Source: an uncultured Clostridia bacterium
Lineage (GTDB): Bacteria; Bacillota; Clostridia; TANB77; CAG-508
Assembly: GCA_949448405.1 (NCBI GenBank)
Contig: CASTFX010000065.1
Coordinates: forward strand, 1 to 6,917
Length of the DNA stretch: 6,917 nt
Reading direction: 5' to 3'
Shown here: in pieces, positions 6,904-6,917 of the stretch
Position numbering within the stretch: the stretch's first letter is position 1
Layout of the letters: every line of letters begins with the position of its first letter
Notes under the pieces: generated by a model
Database searches by the model: none
What the model saw: the letters and a program-made list of their open reading frames with translations, nothing else
Told to the model about the DNA's origin: nothing
Program-made: the position numbers and the translations under genes

Positions 6904-6917
6904 ATAATAGTATAAAT

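Noticed and set aside
1..6917. CRISPR array, tRNA or rRNA genes, or a phage or defence cluster
   Set aside because: I saw no spaced direct repeats, no tRNA-like cloverleaf or TTCGA-type arm in context, and no phage, transposase or nuclease coding sequence within the window.

Overview
The window comes from an AT-rich (roughly one third GC by eye), spore-forming, low-GC Gram-positive bacterium. A clostridial lineage is likely, probably an uncultured or little-studied one. The evidence is a SpoIIE sporulation phosphatase, SpoVD/PbpB-type penicillin-binding proteins, PASTA domains, AGA-dominated arginine codons and purine-rich ribosome binding sites. All genes lie on the + strand.

Layout. (1) 1-1452: 3' two thirds of spoIIE, cut by the left window edge and carrying a +1 frameshift at 1119. 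(2) 1453-1622: a 170-bp gap dominated by a perfect 22-bp inverted repeat. (3) 1623-4999: a compact block of a PASTA-containing penicillin-binding protein, a YrdC-family threonylcarbamoyl-AMP synthase (tsaC/ywlC type, with a +1 frameshift at 4166) and a COG2426-type small membrane protein. The genes are 11-20 bp apart, each of the last two has its own ribosome binding site, and a strong hairpin terminator follows at 5015-5053. (4) 5129-6886: a second, paralogous penicillin-binding protein. Its conserved sequence stops abruptly near 6841 and is replaced by AT-rich DNA holding a near-consensus promoter that reads out of the right edge.

Biology. spoIIE (sigma-F activation at the asymmetric septum) and two septal/cortex-type transpeptidases point to cell-wall remodelling in sporulation and division. 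The tsaC-type gene is a tRNA-modification housekeeping gene riding in the same transcription unit.

Main observation. Both broken reading frames break at the same heptamer, TCGGAGC, where the zero-frame codon is CGG. Skipping the C restores a conserved Gly-Ala in both proteins. I found no other in-frame CGG codon in about 2,180 codons of this window; the other CGG trinucleotides are all out of frame. This fits a +1 recoding signal at a very rare or undecoded CGG codon (or a CGGA quadruplet read as Gly). Two coincident assembly or sequencing insertions remain the main alternative.
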